64,000 bases of DNA from JADJGC01 sp964617645 (GTDB taxonomy: Bacteria; Zixibacteria; MSB-5A5; CAIYYT01), in NCBI GenBank assembly GCA_964617645.1, contig CAZTYE010000001.1:186001-250000 (forward strand). The letters are read 5' to 3'. Made by a program: the position numbers and the translations under genes. This document shows, piece after piece, positions 28,809 through 38,081 of the stretch. The notes below the pieces were generated by a model. That model was not told the origin of the DNA, did no database searches, and saw only the letters and a program-made list of their open reading frames with translations. How positions within the stretch are numbered: position 1 is the stretch's first letter; each line of letters begins with the position of its first letter.

Positions 28809-29612
28809 ATGAATATTGTGTTACCCAACAACTGCGCGAACCCAGGCTTCACTTTTCGAGCCGTAAGAAGTCATGATGAGCAAGTGGAAGTACTCCGTTT
28901 GCGTTACCGCATCTACCGCGGCTGCCACCTTCACGAGGTAATCCCCGAGAACGCCGCGCAAATTGACATTGATTCATGGGACCTTCATTCGCGTCATTAT
29001 GGGCTGTTCCGCAATGACGGCCAAGGGCAAACCCTGATCGGCACCTCCCGAGTGGTTGAAGACACGACGCAAGTTATCAGCCCGCTGATGCTGGGCGTGC
29101 TTGGGGAGTACCCTGAGTTTCGGCAATCAGCTTTGCGGGACGCGCGCTATCCACTGCCGAGTTTTCTCTGGGCTCCGGAGCCGGCGCATCTTTGGAAACT
29201 CTTGAACGAATGGCGCGCAGCAAACGAGAACTGTGTCGAAGCCAGCCGCATTGCCATCGACAAATCTTGTCGCGGCCTGGTGTATATTTGCCACATTTTT
29301 GAGAGTATTGTCGCCATTCACTTCTTTGGCCTTGGCGCAACGCGCGCACTCGGCATCGCCAAACTCACCTTCAAGGCATTCTATGGCCGTTACGGATTCA
29401 CACCGATCGCCGGCTTAGAGCGGTTCCCCTACTTGCACTGTGGCAAGAGTGGAACGTGCCTTGCGGGTTCGCCTTCAACTGTGCCTGCAGATGTCCGAAG
29501 CCATTTGGCGAGGCTGGCTGCGAACTATCTGAGCTTAGGGGAGATTCCTCTTGTTACGAGTCCGTCGCTGCCGAAATCGGAAGTGACTGAATTGACCGGG
29601 GAGGCAGCGTGA
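28809..29612 (+). CDS. N-acyltransferase of the FeeM/LuxI superfamily (single domain, divergent)
   Basis: 267 residues, ATG behind GAGGTGGCGGC. It keeps the superfamily pattern: FRAVRSHDEQVEVLRLRYRI, DIDSWDLHSRHYGLF, and EASRIAIDKSCRG near residue 150. It lacks the FREVTDA opening shared by the other copies and is more divergent. The final bases overlap the next gene's GTG start (GTGA), so all three acyltransferase genes are coupled. Predicted to transfer an acyl chain to an amine; the acceptor cannot be told from sequence. Confidence 0.7.
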   Translation: MNIVLPNNCANPGFTFRAVRSHDEQVEVLRLRYRIYRGCHLHEVIPENAAQIDIDSWDLHSRHYGLFRNDGQGQTLIGTSRVVEDTTQVISPLMLGVLGEYPEFRQSALRDARYPLPSFLWAPEPAHLWKLLNEWRAANENCVEASRIAIDKSCRGLVYICHIFESIVAIHFFGLGATRALGIAKLTFKAFYGRYGFTPIAGLERFPYLHCGKSGTCLAGSPSTVPADVRSHLARLAANYLSLGEIPLVTSPSLPKSEVTELTGEAA

Positions 29613-30436
29613 ACGCGAGCACGATTAGAAGGTCGGCCTTAACTATGTCGGCCGATACGGACCTCGATCGCGGGGTCGCGACACTCCCGACCTACCGATT
29701 TCGAGAAGTGACCGACGCAGCAGGGCTGAAGCAGCTCTTCGAATTACGCTACCAGTGCTTTCGCAACAGCCGATACGAGGGGCTTGTTGCTGGCGTCGAC
29801 GATGCACTTGATATCGACCAATTCGATTCTCACTCTCGACACTACGGCCTGTTTTACACAACATCGACGGGAGAGCACCTGATCGGCAGTCATAGGCATG
29901 TCACAGACAGAACCCAGCCCGCCGCAGGCGCAATAGACGCTCTGGTTAGCACTAATCCGGAGTTGGAGTCGCGCATCATAAATAAAGCCACCCAACTATT
30001 TCCGGTGCTCACCTACTTCCCGGAGGCTACTCCGATAATTGCACTTTATCAGCAAGCAGAGCGGAGTGGCGAAACTTTCATCGAAGCCAGTAGATTGGCT
30101 TGCTGGCCCGAATTTGGCTCACTGTCGGTTGTCAAGTTCATCGTCATGTCGACGCTGGCAGCTGCTCTCGCAAACAGGGTAACGCAGGGGATTACTGCCG
30201 TCAACTCGCGTCTGAAGCGCTTCTACGCAGAATTCGGATTTCACTCCGTGCCCAGCTTGCCCGATCGCTTTGTGGAGAAGACTCAATGTGAGATGTCAGT
30301 GCTTGTGTGGGACGGCAAATTGTGCAGCGCTGATAATCAAAGGGAGATCGGCAGGTTGGTACGTTCTTACAAGTCGAATGGACATCTTGAATTCAAGGCA
30401 TATTCCCAGCTTGCGGAGGCAGCGAAAAGTGAGTAG
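29609..30436 (+). CDS. N-acyltransferase of the FeeM/LuxI superfamily (single domain)
   Basis: 275 residues from a GTG at 29609 that overlaps the previous stop, with GGGGAGG upstream; ATG 29645 is an alternative. The body resembles domain 2 of the fused gene (FREVTDAAGLKQLFELRYQC, DIDQFDSHSRHYGLF, EASRLACWP, FYAEFGF). It gives the operon a total of four GNAT-like acyltransferase domains. Copies this similar within one operon suggest either a chain of related reactions or family expansion for different acyl donors. Confidence 0.72.
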   Translation: MNASTIRRSALTMSADTDLDRGVATLPTYRFREVTDAAGLKQLFELRYQCFRNSRYEGLVAGVDDALDIDQFDSHSRHYGLFYTTSTGEHLIGSHRHVTDRTQPAAGAIDALVSTNPELESRIINKATQLFPVLTYFPEATPIIALYQQAERSGETFIEASRLACWPEFGSLSVVKFIVMSTLAAALANRVTQGITAVNSRLKRFYAEFGFHSVPSLPDRFVEKTQCEMSVLVWDGKLCSADNQREIGRLVRSYKSNGHLEFKAYSQLAEAAKSE

Positions 30437-30440
30437 GCCA

Positions 30441-30620
30441 ATGGCAGCGGTACTCTTTGCGATAGTCAGCTGTTCCCTGCCGCTAGCGTTTGCCGCGGAA
30501 TTGATTAGTGACTTGGGCATCGTGCTGCCGCTCGTTGCTTGCGAGATAATCATGCTATCGCGGTCAGCTCAGGGTCTTCTGGCGCGCTTGTCCCGACAGG
30601 GCAACGTGATTGTCGATTGA
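30441..30620 (+). CDS. Small ORF carrying the ICMT C-terminal tail (gene remnant or micro-protein)
   Basis: 59 codons from ATG 30441, four bases after the acyltransferase stop. The first ~38 residues form one or two hydrophobic segments (VLFAIVSCSLPLAFAAELI; IVLPLVACEIIML). The last 18 (SAQGLLARLSRQGNVIVD) copy the ICMT tail with two changes, and the DNA homology runs past the stop codon. Most likely a shrunken ICMT duplicate; a functional membrane micro-protein is less likely. Confidence 0.5.
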   Translation: MAAVLFAIVSCSLPLAFAAELISDLGIVLPLVACEIIMLSRSAQGLLARLSRQGNVIVD

Positions 30621-30629
30621 GGTGGCGGC
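30564..30629 (+). repeat. 66-bp direct repeat, copy 2
   Basis: Second copy of the unit at 28743-28808, including the ribosome-site sequence after the stop, but here no gene follows it. This marks the break point of the duplication. Confidence 0.85.
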
Positions 30630-30640
30630 GGAGATCGGCG

Positions 30641-30749
30641 TCCGCAGAAAACTCCTTTCAGAGTAAGGGTGGCACGGAACGGAGCTTCCGCCACAAGACG
30701 GAAGCTCTCGAACCCGGCGGTTGCACGAGTGCTGGCACCGCCGGGATCA
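30641..30749 (+). repeat. 109-bp two-hairpin repeat, copy 1
   Basis: Nearly the same sequence occurs at 34884-34992. It folds into two perfect hairpins: GAGCTTCCG (30682-30690) with CGGAAGCTC (30699-30707), and CCCGGCGG (30713-30720) with CCGCCGGG (30738-30745). Neither stem is followed by a T run, so it is not a plain terminator. The two copies flank the fourth CHAT gene. The rest of the gene-free stretch up to 31000 shows nothing else apart from the ribosome site AGGGAGATAAAGG. Confidence 0.8.
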
Positions 30750-31000
30750 TCTGTTGAAGCACTGCGCATTTGGAATCTGATCGACTCTTGCTTGACGGAC
30801 TCACAACAAGGACATATCTTGTCCAAAATCTAATCGTGCTCTTGACCAGCGCAACTTCTCTTCTGCTCAAGCGTGAAGTTGACGATCTGGACCGGTCAAT
30901 CCTTTGACCGTTGCACTTTGATTATCAATGATACTCGTTCGGCAAGCGAGCTCACGTCGGAGAACTGAATCTTGTCCACCAACACATAGGGAGATAAAGG

Positions 31001-34000
31001 ATGATCGCCAGTTTGCGTGTAAAGAGCAGGAGCCGACTCCAGTGTCTTTTCCTGAAGTTCCTAGTTACTATCGCGATTGTGCTGTTTTCCATCGGCGAAT
31101 CTACCAGTGCATGTTCGTGGCTCGAGTTGTCGCAGCGTTCGGATTCATTGGCTGTGGCCGGTCAGTATAACGATGCAGTAACTTTCGCAGACTCTTCGCT
31201 AAACTGCGCCCGCGCACATCTTTTAGACGCGGACACCAACATCACACGCCTTCTCGAAGCACTCGGAGTGAGGCGCTATGAAGTCGGAGACCGGGTTAGG
31301 GCTGACAGTGCACTCTCTGCTGCGGCTGCGCGTGTCGTTCAGCGTTGCGGCGACCGCTGCACGAGGTTGGCATCGATAATTGGTATGAAAGCATGGATCT
31401 TCCACGACAACGGGCAACTGGACAGCGCCGAGCTGACATTTCAGTCTGCGCTTTCGATCTTGCGGGATTCGTCAGCAGCCGACGGCGTAGAAGCCGCACT
31501 GGCGTTCAACGGCCTCGGAAACGTGTTGCGTCGGCTCGGTCGCTATCAGGAAGCCTTCGATCAACTGAAGCAGGCGCACAGCTTGCGTACCGCTCTCTTT
31601 GGAGGCGACCATCCCCGGACCTCAAATGTTCTCATGAACATGGCATTCACTGCCGTCGACATGGGAGACTTTGCCCGTGCCGAAAGCCTCTACGCGGAGT
31701 GTCTGCAGATTCGACTTCGAACACTTGAAGAGCTACATCCTCACACCGCCGACGTCCTTCAGCGGCTGGGGCACCTGGCGTACATCCGAGGACGGTTTGC
31801 TGAAGCAGAAAGCCTGTACATTGCGTCGACAAACATCCTCGCAGCCAATTTTGGAGATGAGAATTGCCAGTTGGCCGATTCTTATTCAAGGCTGGGGAAT
31901 CTCTATTGGCAATGGCGTAAACTCGATGACGGCATCGAATATCGACGTCGATCGCTCGAAGTTCTGGCAAAGTGCCCCACGTATGACCCGATGCTTTACC
32001 TCAACTGGAAGGCCGAACTGGCGCAGCTTCATAAAGACAAGCTGGAAGTAGGCACCGCCCTTCGTATTGCCAATGAATGCCTGGACACGCTTGCGACCAT
32101 TGATTCGAGTCTTCACAGTGAAAATCGAGCTTGGCTTCTCAACGCACTCGCCGGCGTGATTCGCAATGCCAGACCGCTCAGAGAATCAGAATCTCTCTAT
32201 ACTCTTAGCGTTCGTGAATTCCAAATCTCGAAAGGGATTGATGACATTGGTCAAGCTTGGCCGCTCACGAATCTCGCCGGCATTCGGCTTGCCGAGAATG
32301 ACTTTTTCGAAGCTGAACGAATGGCTCGCCGGGCCTTGGCGATGCGCGAAGAATTCTATGGGCGAAGATCATTCGATGTCTGCGAGAGTCTCGTGCAACT
32401 TGCACGGATCAAAGAATCGATTGGCGATCAAGCGGCCGTGAACGACCTGCTGAAAGAAGAACTCTCAATCAGGCGTGAGTTGCTCGGAGATAGTTCGCTG
32501 GATGTAGCGAATACTCTCGGATGGCTGGTTGGAAATTTCATCTCACTCCAGCAATTGGATTCTGCGAATGCCTATCTCGAGCTAGCCACGAAGGCATACG
32601 CGGCGGCTGTCGACTCAGCGGATGTTCGCGTGGCCGATCTGTATTATCATTACGTTCGTTTGGCTGAAGCGCAAGGCAATCTTGATCAGGCTTCAAAGTA
32701 CGTATTGCAGGCGATGCGACTCTTTGCGCAGCAACCGCAGGCAGATAATGGATTAGCGAGGCTGACGATTTTTCATGATCACGCGCGGATTCTTAGGAAG
32801 TTGAAACGATTCGCGGAAGCCGAATCCACGATTGTGGTGGCACTGAATGAGTTTTCAGAGAACGTCGGGTTCGAAGATCCGGAAGTTCACTGGGCACGGA
32901 CAGAGTTAACGCAAATCTATCGCGATTGGAACAAGCCGGGCCGGGCTGTCGAAGAAGCGGCAAAACTCGCACGCAATCTTGACCGCGCATTTGCACGGGG
33001 GCTACTCTCCATGACCGAGCAACAGGCATTACAGTTTGCTGAATTGCGCAAGTACAGCATAAATCAATATCTATCCGCATTGTATGAACTCAGCCCGCGC
33101 CCCCCGGAGTTGCCGGCAAGTGCGGTACCCATGATTGTCTCATCCAAGGGGCGAATCACCGAAGAACTCATCGATCGACAGCGGGTTGTTGGTGCAAGCC
33201 AAGATCAGCGCTTGATGTCTTTAGCTGAGCGCGAACGCGTAATCTCTCTGGAACTCACCAGCCGGGTGCGCAGCTCTGCAAGCTTACCGAATATCAAGCG
33301 GGAGATTGATTCACTGCTTCAGATTCGCGCTGGAGTTCAGGAATCGCTGGCGGTCGCGGCTTCAGCGTATCGGAGTTCGATGACGTCCGGCGCGGTTGGA
33401 GCATCGCAACTCAGTGGGCTTCTCCCGGACAGCGGATTGCTGATCGAATACCTGCGTTGGACGTACCTAGGGAAAGGCACCGCACCAAGTTCTGACCACT
33501 ATCTAGCGCTCAGTATTTCGAAACAGGGGCATACCATGATACGTGACCTTGGCGAAGCACGCGCCCTCGATTCGCTGATTGCGTCATACCGAAGACACTT
33601 CGCCGAACTTTCGCATACGGGCTATCAAATCACAGCCAAAACAACAGCGGAGTATCGAAAACTGGCGACGGCGATTTATGGAATTGTGCTGGCTCCGCTG
33701 AATAGCATGGTGGCTGAAGCCAAGCACCTGACAATCTCGCCGGACGGCAGACTAAACATCGTATCATTCGCGGGTCTACTTGACAACACCGGCGTGTTCT
33801 TGGTGGAGAACAAAGAGATATCTTACCTCGTTGCTGGCCGCGATTTATGTCAGAAGCGACAGAGCGATCAATCGAACTCAGGACTTTTGGCCATAGGTGA
33901 TCCTGACTATGATCTCTTGGCTTCGGGAAGCCCGCCGTCCCAATCATCGTCGAGATCGATCGGCCCGACTAAATCGATTCGCAGCGCCTGCCTTTCGTCT

Positions 34001-34675
34001 GCAGCGGCGTTTGTTGAGAGATTACCCGGAACTCGTGCTGAAATCGAAAGTGCCGTTCAACGCTGGAAAACGGCCACCAACGATCCGGTGATGGCCCTGA
34101 CTGACAGCCTGGCCAGCGAATCCAATTTCAGGAGCTTCTGCAGCGGCCGGCGCTGGATTCACATCGCGACGCACGGTATCTCGCTCGCTGCGGATTGTTT
34201 GAGCAAACAGCCCAATTCCGCAGGTCTGAGAGTGGGCTTCTCGAAAGAGTCGCCGTTGTTGAAATCAGGACTGACTTTCGCAGGCTATAATCGACAAGAT
34301 GACGGAACAGGCGCTGATGCACGCGATGACGGATTTCTCACGGCGATGGAGGCAAGTTCCCTTGATCTTGCGGGCACGGAACTGGTCATTCTTTCTGCAT
34401 GCGACTCCGAAGTAGGAGATGTACTCACAGGTGAAGGGAACGCGGGGCTGCGCCGGGCCTTTCAACTGGCGGGCGCCAATTCTGTGGTCTCAACTCTCTG
34501 GCCGGTCAGTGACGACGTAACTACTGAATTGATGGCTTCGCTTTATGAGGATGACGTGGACTCATTTGCTGTCCGCATTCGTCGCGCACAGATACGAACA
34601 ATCTCTACTTTACGCAACCAGGGCCTGAGCGACCACCCATTTTACTGGGGTGCATTCATTGTCGTCAGTCGGTAA
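31001..34675 (+). CDS. Exported TPR-CHAT caspase-like protease (CHAT 4)
   Basis: 1224 residues from ATG 31001 behind AGGGAGATAAAGG. The signal peptide ends near STSA-CSW (hydrophobic core FLVTIAIVLFSI); the Cys after the core leaves a lipoprotein possible. TPR repeats fill ~40-640, and the CHAT domain carries His1058 in HIATHGIS and Cys1134 in ILSACDSEVGD. It stands alone between two copies of the two-hairpin repeat, away from the sigma-linked pair, and its repeats and linker are clearly diverged from the others. Substrate unknown. Confidence 0.85.
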   Translation: MIASLRVKSRSRLQCLFLKFLVTIAIVLFSIGESTSACSWLELSQRSDSLAVAGQYNDAVTFADSSLNCARAHLLDADTNITRLLEALGVRRYEVGDRVRADSALSAAAARVVQRCGDRCTRLASIIGMKAWIFHDNGQLDSAELTFQSALSILRDSSAADGVEAALAFNGLGNVLRRLGRYQEAFDQLKQAHSLRTALFGGDHPRTSNVLMNMAFTAVDMGDFARAESLYAECLQIRLRTLEELHPHTADVLQRLGHLAYIRGRFAEAESLYIASTNILAANFGDENCQLADSYSRLGNLYWQWRKLDDGIEYRRRSLEVLAKCPTYDPMLYLNWKAELAQLHKDKLEVGTALRIANECLDTLATIDSSLHSENRAWLLNALAGVIRNARPLRESESLYTLSVREFQISKGIDDIGQAWPLTNLAGIRLAENDFFEAERMARRALAMREEFYGRRSFDVCESLVQLARIKESIGDQAAVNDLLKEELSIRRELLGDSSLDVANTLGWLVGNFISLQQLDSANAYLELATKAYAAAVDSADVRVADLYYHYVRLAEAQGNLDQASKYVLQAMRLFAQQPQADNGLARLTIFHDHARILRKLKRFAEAESTIVVALNEFSENVGFEDPEVHWARTELTQIYRDWNKPGRAVEEAAKLARNLDRAFARGLLSMTEQQALQFAELRKYSINQYLSALYELSPRPPELPASAVPMIVSSKGRITEELIDRQRVVGASQDQRLMSLAERERVISLELTSRVRSSASLPNIKREIDSLLQIRAGVQESLAVAASAYRSSMTSGAVGASQLSGLLPDSGLLIEYLRWTYLGKGTAPSSDHYLALSISKQGHTMIRDLGEARALDSLIASYRRHFAELSHTGYQITAKTTAEYRKLATAIYGIVLAPLNSMVAEAKHLTISPDGRLNIVSFAGLLDNTGVFLVENKEISYLVAGRDLCQKRQSDQSNSGLLAIGDPDYDLLASGSPPSQSSSRSIGPTKSIRSACLSSAAAFVERLPGTRAEIESAVQRWKTATNDPVMALTDSLASESNFRSFCSGRRWIHIATHGISLAADCLSKQPNSAGLRVGFSKESPLLKSGLTFAGYNRQDDGTGADARDDGFLTAMEASSLDLAGTELVILSACDSEVGDVLTGEGNAGLRRAFQLAGANSVVSTLWPVSDDVTTELMASLYEDDVDSFAVRIRRAQIRTISTLRNQGLSDHPFYWGAFIVVSR

Positions 34676-35237
34676 TTAGCGTTGTGCAGGGCTCTCAGGA
34701 AGTTTGGTGTTGGATACATTCCTACTGCTGATAGACCGAAGCTGCAGACCAGGCAAACGCAAGCGGGAAGTCATCGAGCACACCTCCTGCTTGCTTGACT
34801 AATGACTTGCAGATACTATCTCAATTCACTGAAACCAGAATCATCATGAGCGTCGTCTCGAATGACGACAGCCGCGATCGTCCTCCGCAGAAGATTCCTT
34901 TCAGAGTAAGGGTGGCATGGAAACGAGCTTCCGCCACAAGTCGGAAGCTCCTGAACCCGGCGGTTGCAAGAGTGCTGGCACCGCCGGGATCACTTTATGC
35001 CGCGCGCCCTGTAACTGACTTATCTCAAATCAATTTGTACCGAGCGATCTGACAGCATTGAATGGAGCCTGAAATGAGAACCTGATTCGCAGAAGCTGTT
35101 AACTCCTTGGATAATGCGGGTTCCCCGGTCATCTCGACCGATTTTCATCGATTTGGTTCCGAATTGCAGGCGGCATTGTCGTTGAAGTATTTGCAGATGC
35201 AATTGACCCATAAACTCAGCATGTTCGATTATAGCCG
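34676..35237. other. Gene-free stretch holding repeat copy 2
   Basis: No supportable gene. Apart from the 109-bp repeat at 34884-34992 nothing was recognised in the remaining sequence. Confidence 0.5.
34884..34992 (+). repeat. 109-bp two-hairpin repeat, copy 2
   Basis: Same unit and orientation as 30641-30749, both stems conserved: 34925-34933 with 34942-34950, and 34956-34963 with 34981-34988. Differences between copies fall mainly outside the stems or in loops, which suggests that the fold is kept. Confidence 0.8.
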
Positions 35238-35945
35238 GTGACAAGAATGACAGGAATCTCATCGTTATTCAGTGGAAGCAAGATTGAGCGAAGGATCAAG
35301 TACTCCACCATGGTGATCTGCGCCGCGCTATTGGTGCTCGGAATGATCGCAGGTATGCCCGGCGGCAACTCGGATGAGCACGCGTCGCTTAAGGTCCTTC
35401 AACCGAACCGATCAGCGAGGGACAATGACCGAAAGCCAAAGCCGTGTGGCCTTTCCGGCAGCATAGCGGAACGCATCGCTGACTGTGATGAGTCCAGAGT
35501 GACGCGTGGTGGTTGGGTTTGGCGCCTTGTCACCCGCACCGCAAGCGGCAGTGAAGTCTGGATGGAGCCTGTGGACTCAGTCATCTGGGGAGAGGCTCTT
35601 CGGACGGTCGAGCCGGCGATGAAGGGGCTGATGACGTATTCTCGCTCGCTATCAGCATGCCGTTGCGATCTCGATGAGAACGGACGGATCTATTCGATGA
35701 CCTGGGTTCTGCCGACTTCTGAGGATTATGATCGAGCGAACAGTATGGGGATGCGGGAAGTGCTGCCAAACATCTCGGAAGAATTCTGGACAGAGACATC
35801 CTATTATGTACCGCGTACGTGGCGCAACATAAGTCAGTTCTCACCACGGCCAAATCGAGCGGATACTTATGACGGTCGAGATGGGTTAGTCTGGAGAGAC
35901 TACCCTGAACGCCTTCACCGTGTTCGATGCATAGGATGGCGGTAG
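35238..35945 (+). CDS. Single-pass membrane or exported protein of unknown function
   Basis: 235 residues if the GTG at 35238 is used; ATG 35250 is possible. One hydrophobic segment lies at ~25-42 (MVICAALLVLGMIAGM), followed by a hydrophilic part that would be outside the membrane and has four Cys residues (PCGLSG, ADCDES, ACRCDL). No known domain seen. It is transcribed towards the M50 protease gene 78 bp downstream. Moderately confident that it is a gene because the frame is open and its codon use resembles the flanking genes. Confidence 0.5.
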   Translation: MTRMTGISSLFSGSKIERRIKYSTMVICAALLVLGMIAGMPGGNSDEHASLKVLQPNRSARDNDRKPKPCGLSGSIAERIADCDESRVTRGGWVWRLVTRTASGSEVWMEPVDSVIWGEALRTVEPAMKGLMTYSRSLSACRCDLDENGRIYSMTWVLPTSEDYDRANSMGMREVLPNISEEFWTETSYYVPRTWRNISQFSPRPNRADTYDGRDGLVWRDYPERLHRVRCIGWR

Positions 35946-36023
35946 CATACATGGCGAAGCGCGGATTATCTGCTGTCGCACACACTTTGCGGTCACTGAG
36001 ACTTCACCGCCAAATCATCAGCT

Positions 36024-38051
36024 TTGTTGTCGACAAAGGGCTTTATCATGATGAGATTGACCTATCGCAGTCGGTGGTCAGGCATAACACGTAGATTCAA
36101 CTGCTGGAGTTGCGGCCAAGAAATCGTTATCAGATTTCTCAAGTCAGGCGAGGAAGCCAAGTGTCGCAACTGCAGCCGAATCAATGTCGTTCCCGAGGGT
36201 AATACATCCGGTCTTGTACCTGAATCGGCGCTCGAACAACAGCCGAGTCAGACCACGACCAAAGCACGCGAAGCGAAGTTATTGGAGCAGGTCGCGACAA
36301 TACTTGAGAGTAGTGATGGCCAGAAAGTCACTGCGCTGGAAGCTTGGGCAGTATTTCTCCTCACTCTACTAACTTTCGTAGTTGTTCGTTTAAAAGCGCA
36401 CTTCCTTCTCAAACAGAATTTTGACGTCGACATCGTCGGCCTAACTGTGATTGTAGTTTCGGTGCTCATCCACGAGCTAGGGCACTTTGTTGCCATGGAA
36501 CAGTTAGGGTATGAGGATGTACGGATATTTTTCCTCCCACTTTTCGGGGCCGCTAGTTCGGGAACTAACCCACCGCGCGATTCCCTAAAGCGATCAGTCG
36601 TACTCATAGCTGGGCCCGTCCCGGGTGTCTTAATTGGTGCGGCATGTTCCGTATACAGCCGGTACACCGGAGATACAACCGGTGCTTCGATTGCTGAAAC
36701 CTTTCTCGTCATCAACGCCTTGAATCTCCTGCCTGTTCCACCGATGGATGGCGGGCGCCTCTTGGATGAGCTCATCTTTGCCAAGAGTCCGGTCGGCGTG
36801 ATTTTTGCAAGAATCGTGAGCGGGATCGGGTTGCTCACGATAAGTGTAACCTGCAACGCTCCCTTGCTCGCGCTCCTATCCATCCTGCCATTTCTGTTCA
36901 TAAAGTCTTCGTATCGGAAGGCGAAGGCGACTCGCCTGATTCACTCGAAGTTTCCTCGTGGAGCGGTAAGCGAAGCAGCCGTGCCGAGCACTTGTCTGGA
37001 GTACGCCGTGCCTCTGATTGCGCCGTATTATGCTGCCGACAATTACAGGCCTGTAGCGATCGCTTCAGATATTCGTAATGCGTGGCTCGTTGCACAAGGC
37101 CGGCCGGCATCGGCGAGAGCTAAGTCAACTCTCGTGGTCTGTCAAGTTCTCGCGATTGCAGTGGCGATTTGGTTTCTAACTCGGGCGCAATCGCCGACAG
37201 GTGCGGCGGAAAACGGCAGCACAGCTACAGGCACAGAGGCCAGCAGACAAAGGACATTGTCAGATGAAGGTCAATTTGCTGAGGGAGACGTGAGACCAGT
37301 GATCCTCGCACCGGAGCAATATCTTGTGAAGTTGCGTTACCCATTTCCGACTCAAGAGGACTTAAACGGCGTCTTTGTGGAGTTTGAGGGTGACGGACGC
37401 AAACAGGTTCTACTCGTGACAACAATTCTGGGTCTGCTCTCCGAGGAAGAGTGTTTCCAGATCATGCGCCCCGGAATGCCGAAAGCGAAACTGATCGAGG
37501 GAGGGTGGTATCTTTTGCTCAGACACAACTGCGCCGTAATCCGCAAGGAAGACGCGGATCGGCTGCCGCCTTTCGGACGGGCAAGGTATGACAGAAACAT
37601 TGTCGCGTTGAAGGTGGCAACTGAAAACCCTCGGTTCGGTGACACTCTGTATTGTGCGGGAGAGTGGACAGAATCTCCACGCCAGACACTCGTAGGCGTG
37701 GTTCGCCCGGAGTCGTTCTACGCGTACGGTGAAGAGGCAGAACAGGTTGTGCGCTTCCTCGAGGGAAGTCGCTCTGCAAATCAAGGACTGCCGATTCTCA
37801 ACTCGCGTAATGAGCTCGTCGGTCTCCATGACATTACGGTATATCAGACCTTTCCGATGAATCTTCTCGGGCCGCGACTTGGCCTTCCGGCAAAAGACCG
37901 CCTCATGGTCAGAGTCGATCGTAAGATGCTAAGCGAAGCGGTGAGGGCGCTGAATGAACGAGCGGTCTACAATGGCAGATTGCCCATTGAGACTGATAAT
38001 TCAAGCAGTCTTGACAAAGGAAGTGAATCATCGCCAACCCGCTTACGTTGA
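36024..38051 (+). CDS. S2P-like M50 membrane metalloprotease with N-terminal zinc ribbon and trypsin-like tail
   Basis: 675 residues; ATG 36024, 36048 or 36051 could start it. An N-terminal ribbon has two CxxC pairs (NCWSCGQ and KCRNCSR). Membrane helices follow, with the zinc site HELGH at 150-154 and the second motif NLLPVPPMDGG at 234-244, whose Asp242 is the third metal ligand in site-2 proteases. Another helix occurs near 375-392. The last ~250 residues resemble a trypsin-like fold (VLLVTTILGLLSE, NIVALKV, GLPILNSRNELVGLH), but the His, Asp and Ser positions all look replaced. Such enzymes cut within the membrane, often to release sigma or anti-sigma factors, so a link with the anti-sigma gene at 18056 is possible. 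Confidence 0.75.
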   Translation: MLSTKGFIMMRLTYRSRWSGITRRFNCWSCGQEIVIRFLKSGEEAKCRNCSRINVVPEGNTSGLVPESALEQQPSQTTTKAREAKLLEQVATILESSDGQKVTALEAWAVFLLTLLTFVVVRLKAHFLLKQNFDVDIVGLTVIVVSVLIHELGHFVAMEQLGYEDVRIFFLPLFGAASSGTNPPRDSLKRSVVLIAGPVPGVLIGAACSVYSRYTGDTTGASIAETFLVINALNLLPVPPMDGGRLLDELIFAKSPVGVIFARIVSGIGLLTISVTCNAPLLALLSILPFLFIKSSYRKAKATRLIHSKFPRGAVSEAAVPSTCLEYAVPLIAPYYAADNYRPVAIASDIRNAWLVAQGRPASARAKSTLVVCQVLAIAVAIWFLTRAQSPTGAAENGSTATGTEASRQRTLSDEGQFAEGDVRPVILAPEQYLVKLRYPFPTQEDLNGVFVEFEGDGRKQVLLVTTILGLLSEEECFQIMRPGMPKAKLIEGGWYLLLRHNCAVIRKEDADRLPPFGRARYDRNIVALKVATENPRFGDTLYCAGEWTESPRQTLVGVVRPESFYAYGEEAEQVVRFLEGSRSANQGLPILNSRNELVGLHDITVYQTFPMNLLGPRLGLPAKDRLMVRVDRKMLSEAVRALNERAVYNGRLPIETDNSSSLDKGSESSPTRLR

Positions 38052-38081
38052 TAGTGTTATTACGAATGGAGTTAGATTCAT

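Noticed and set aside
28809..30436. Acyl-homoserine-lactone synthase (LuxI)
   Set aside because: The fold family is shared, but no LuxR-type regulator is near and the pattern fits FeeM/exosortase-associated acyltransferases better.
929..34675. CRISPR type III-E (Craspase) or gasdermin defence system
   Set aside because: CHAT genes are present, but no gRAMP/Cas protein, CRISPR repeats or gasdermin-like small membrane protein is seen, and the CHAT proteins look exported.
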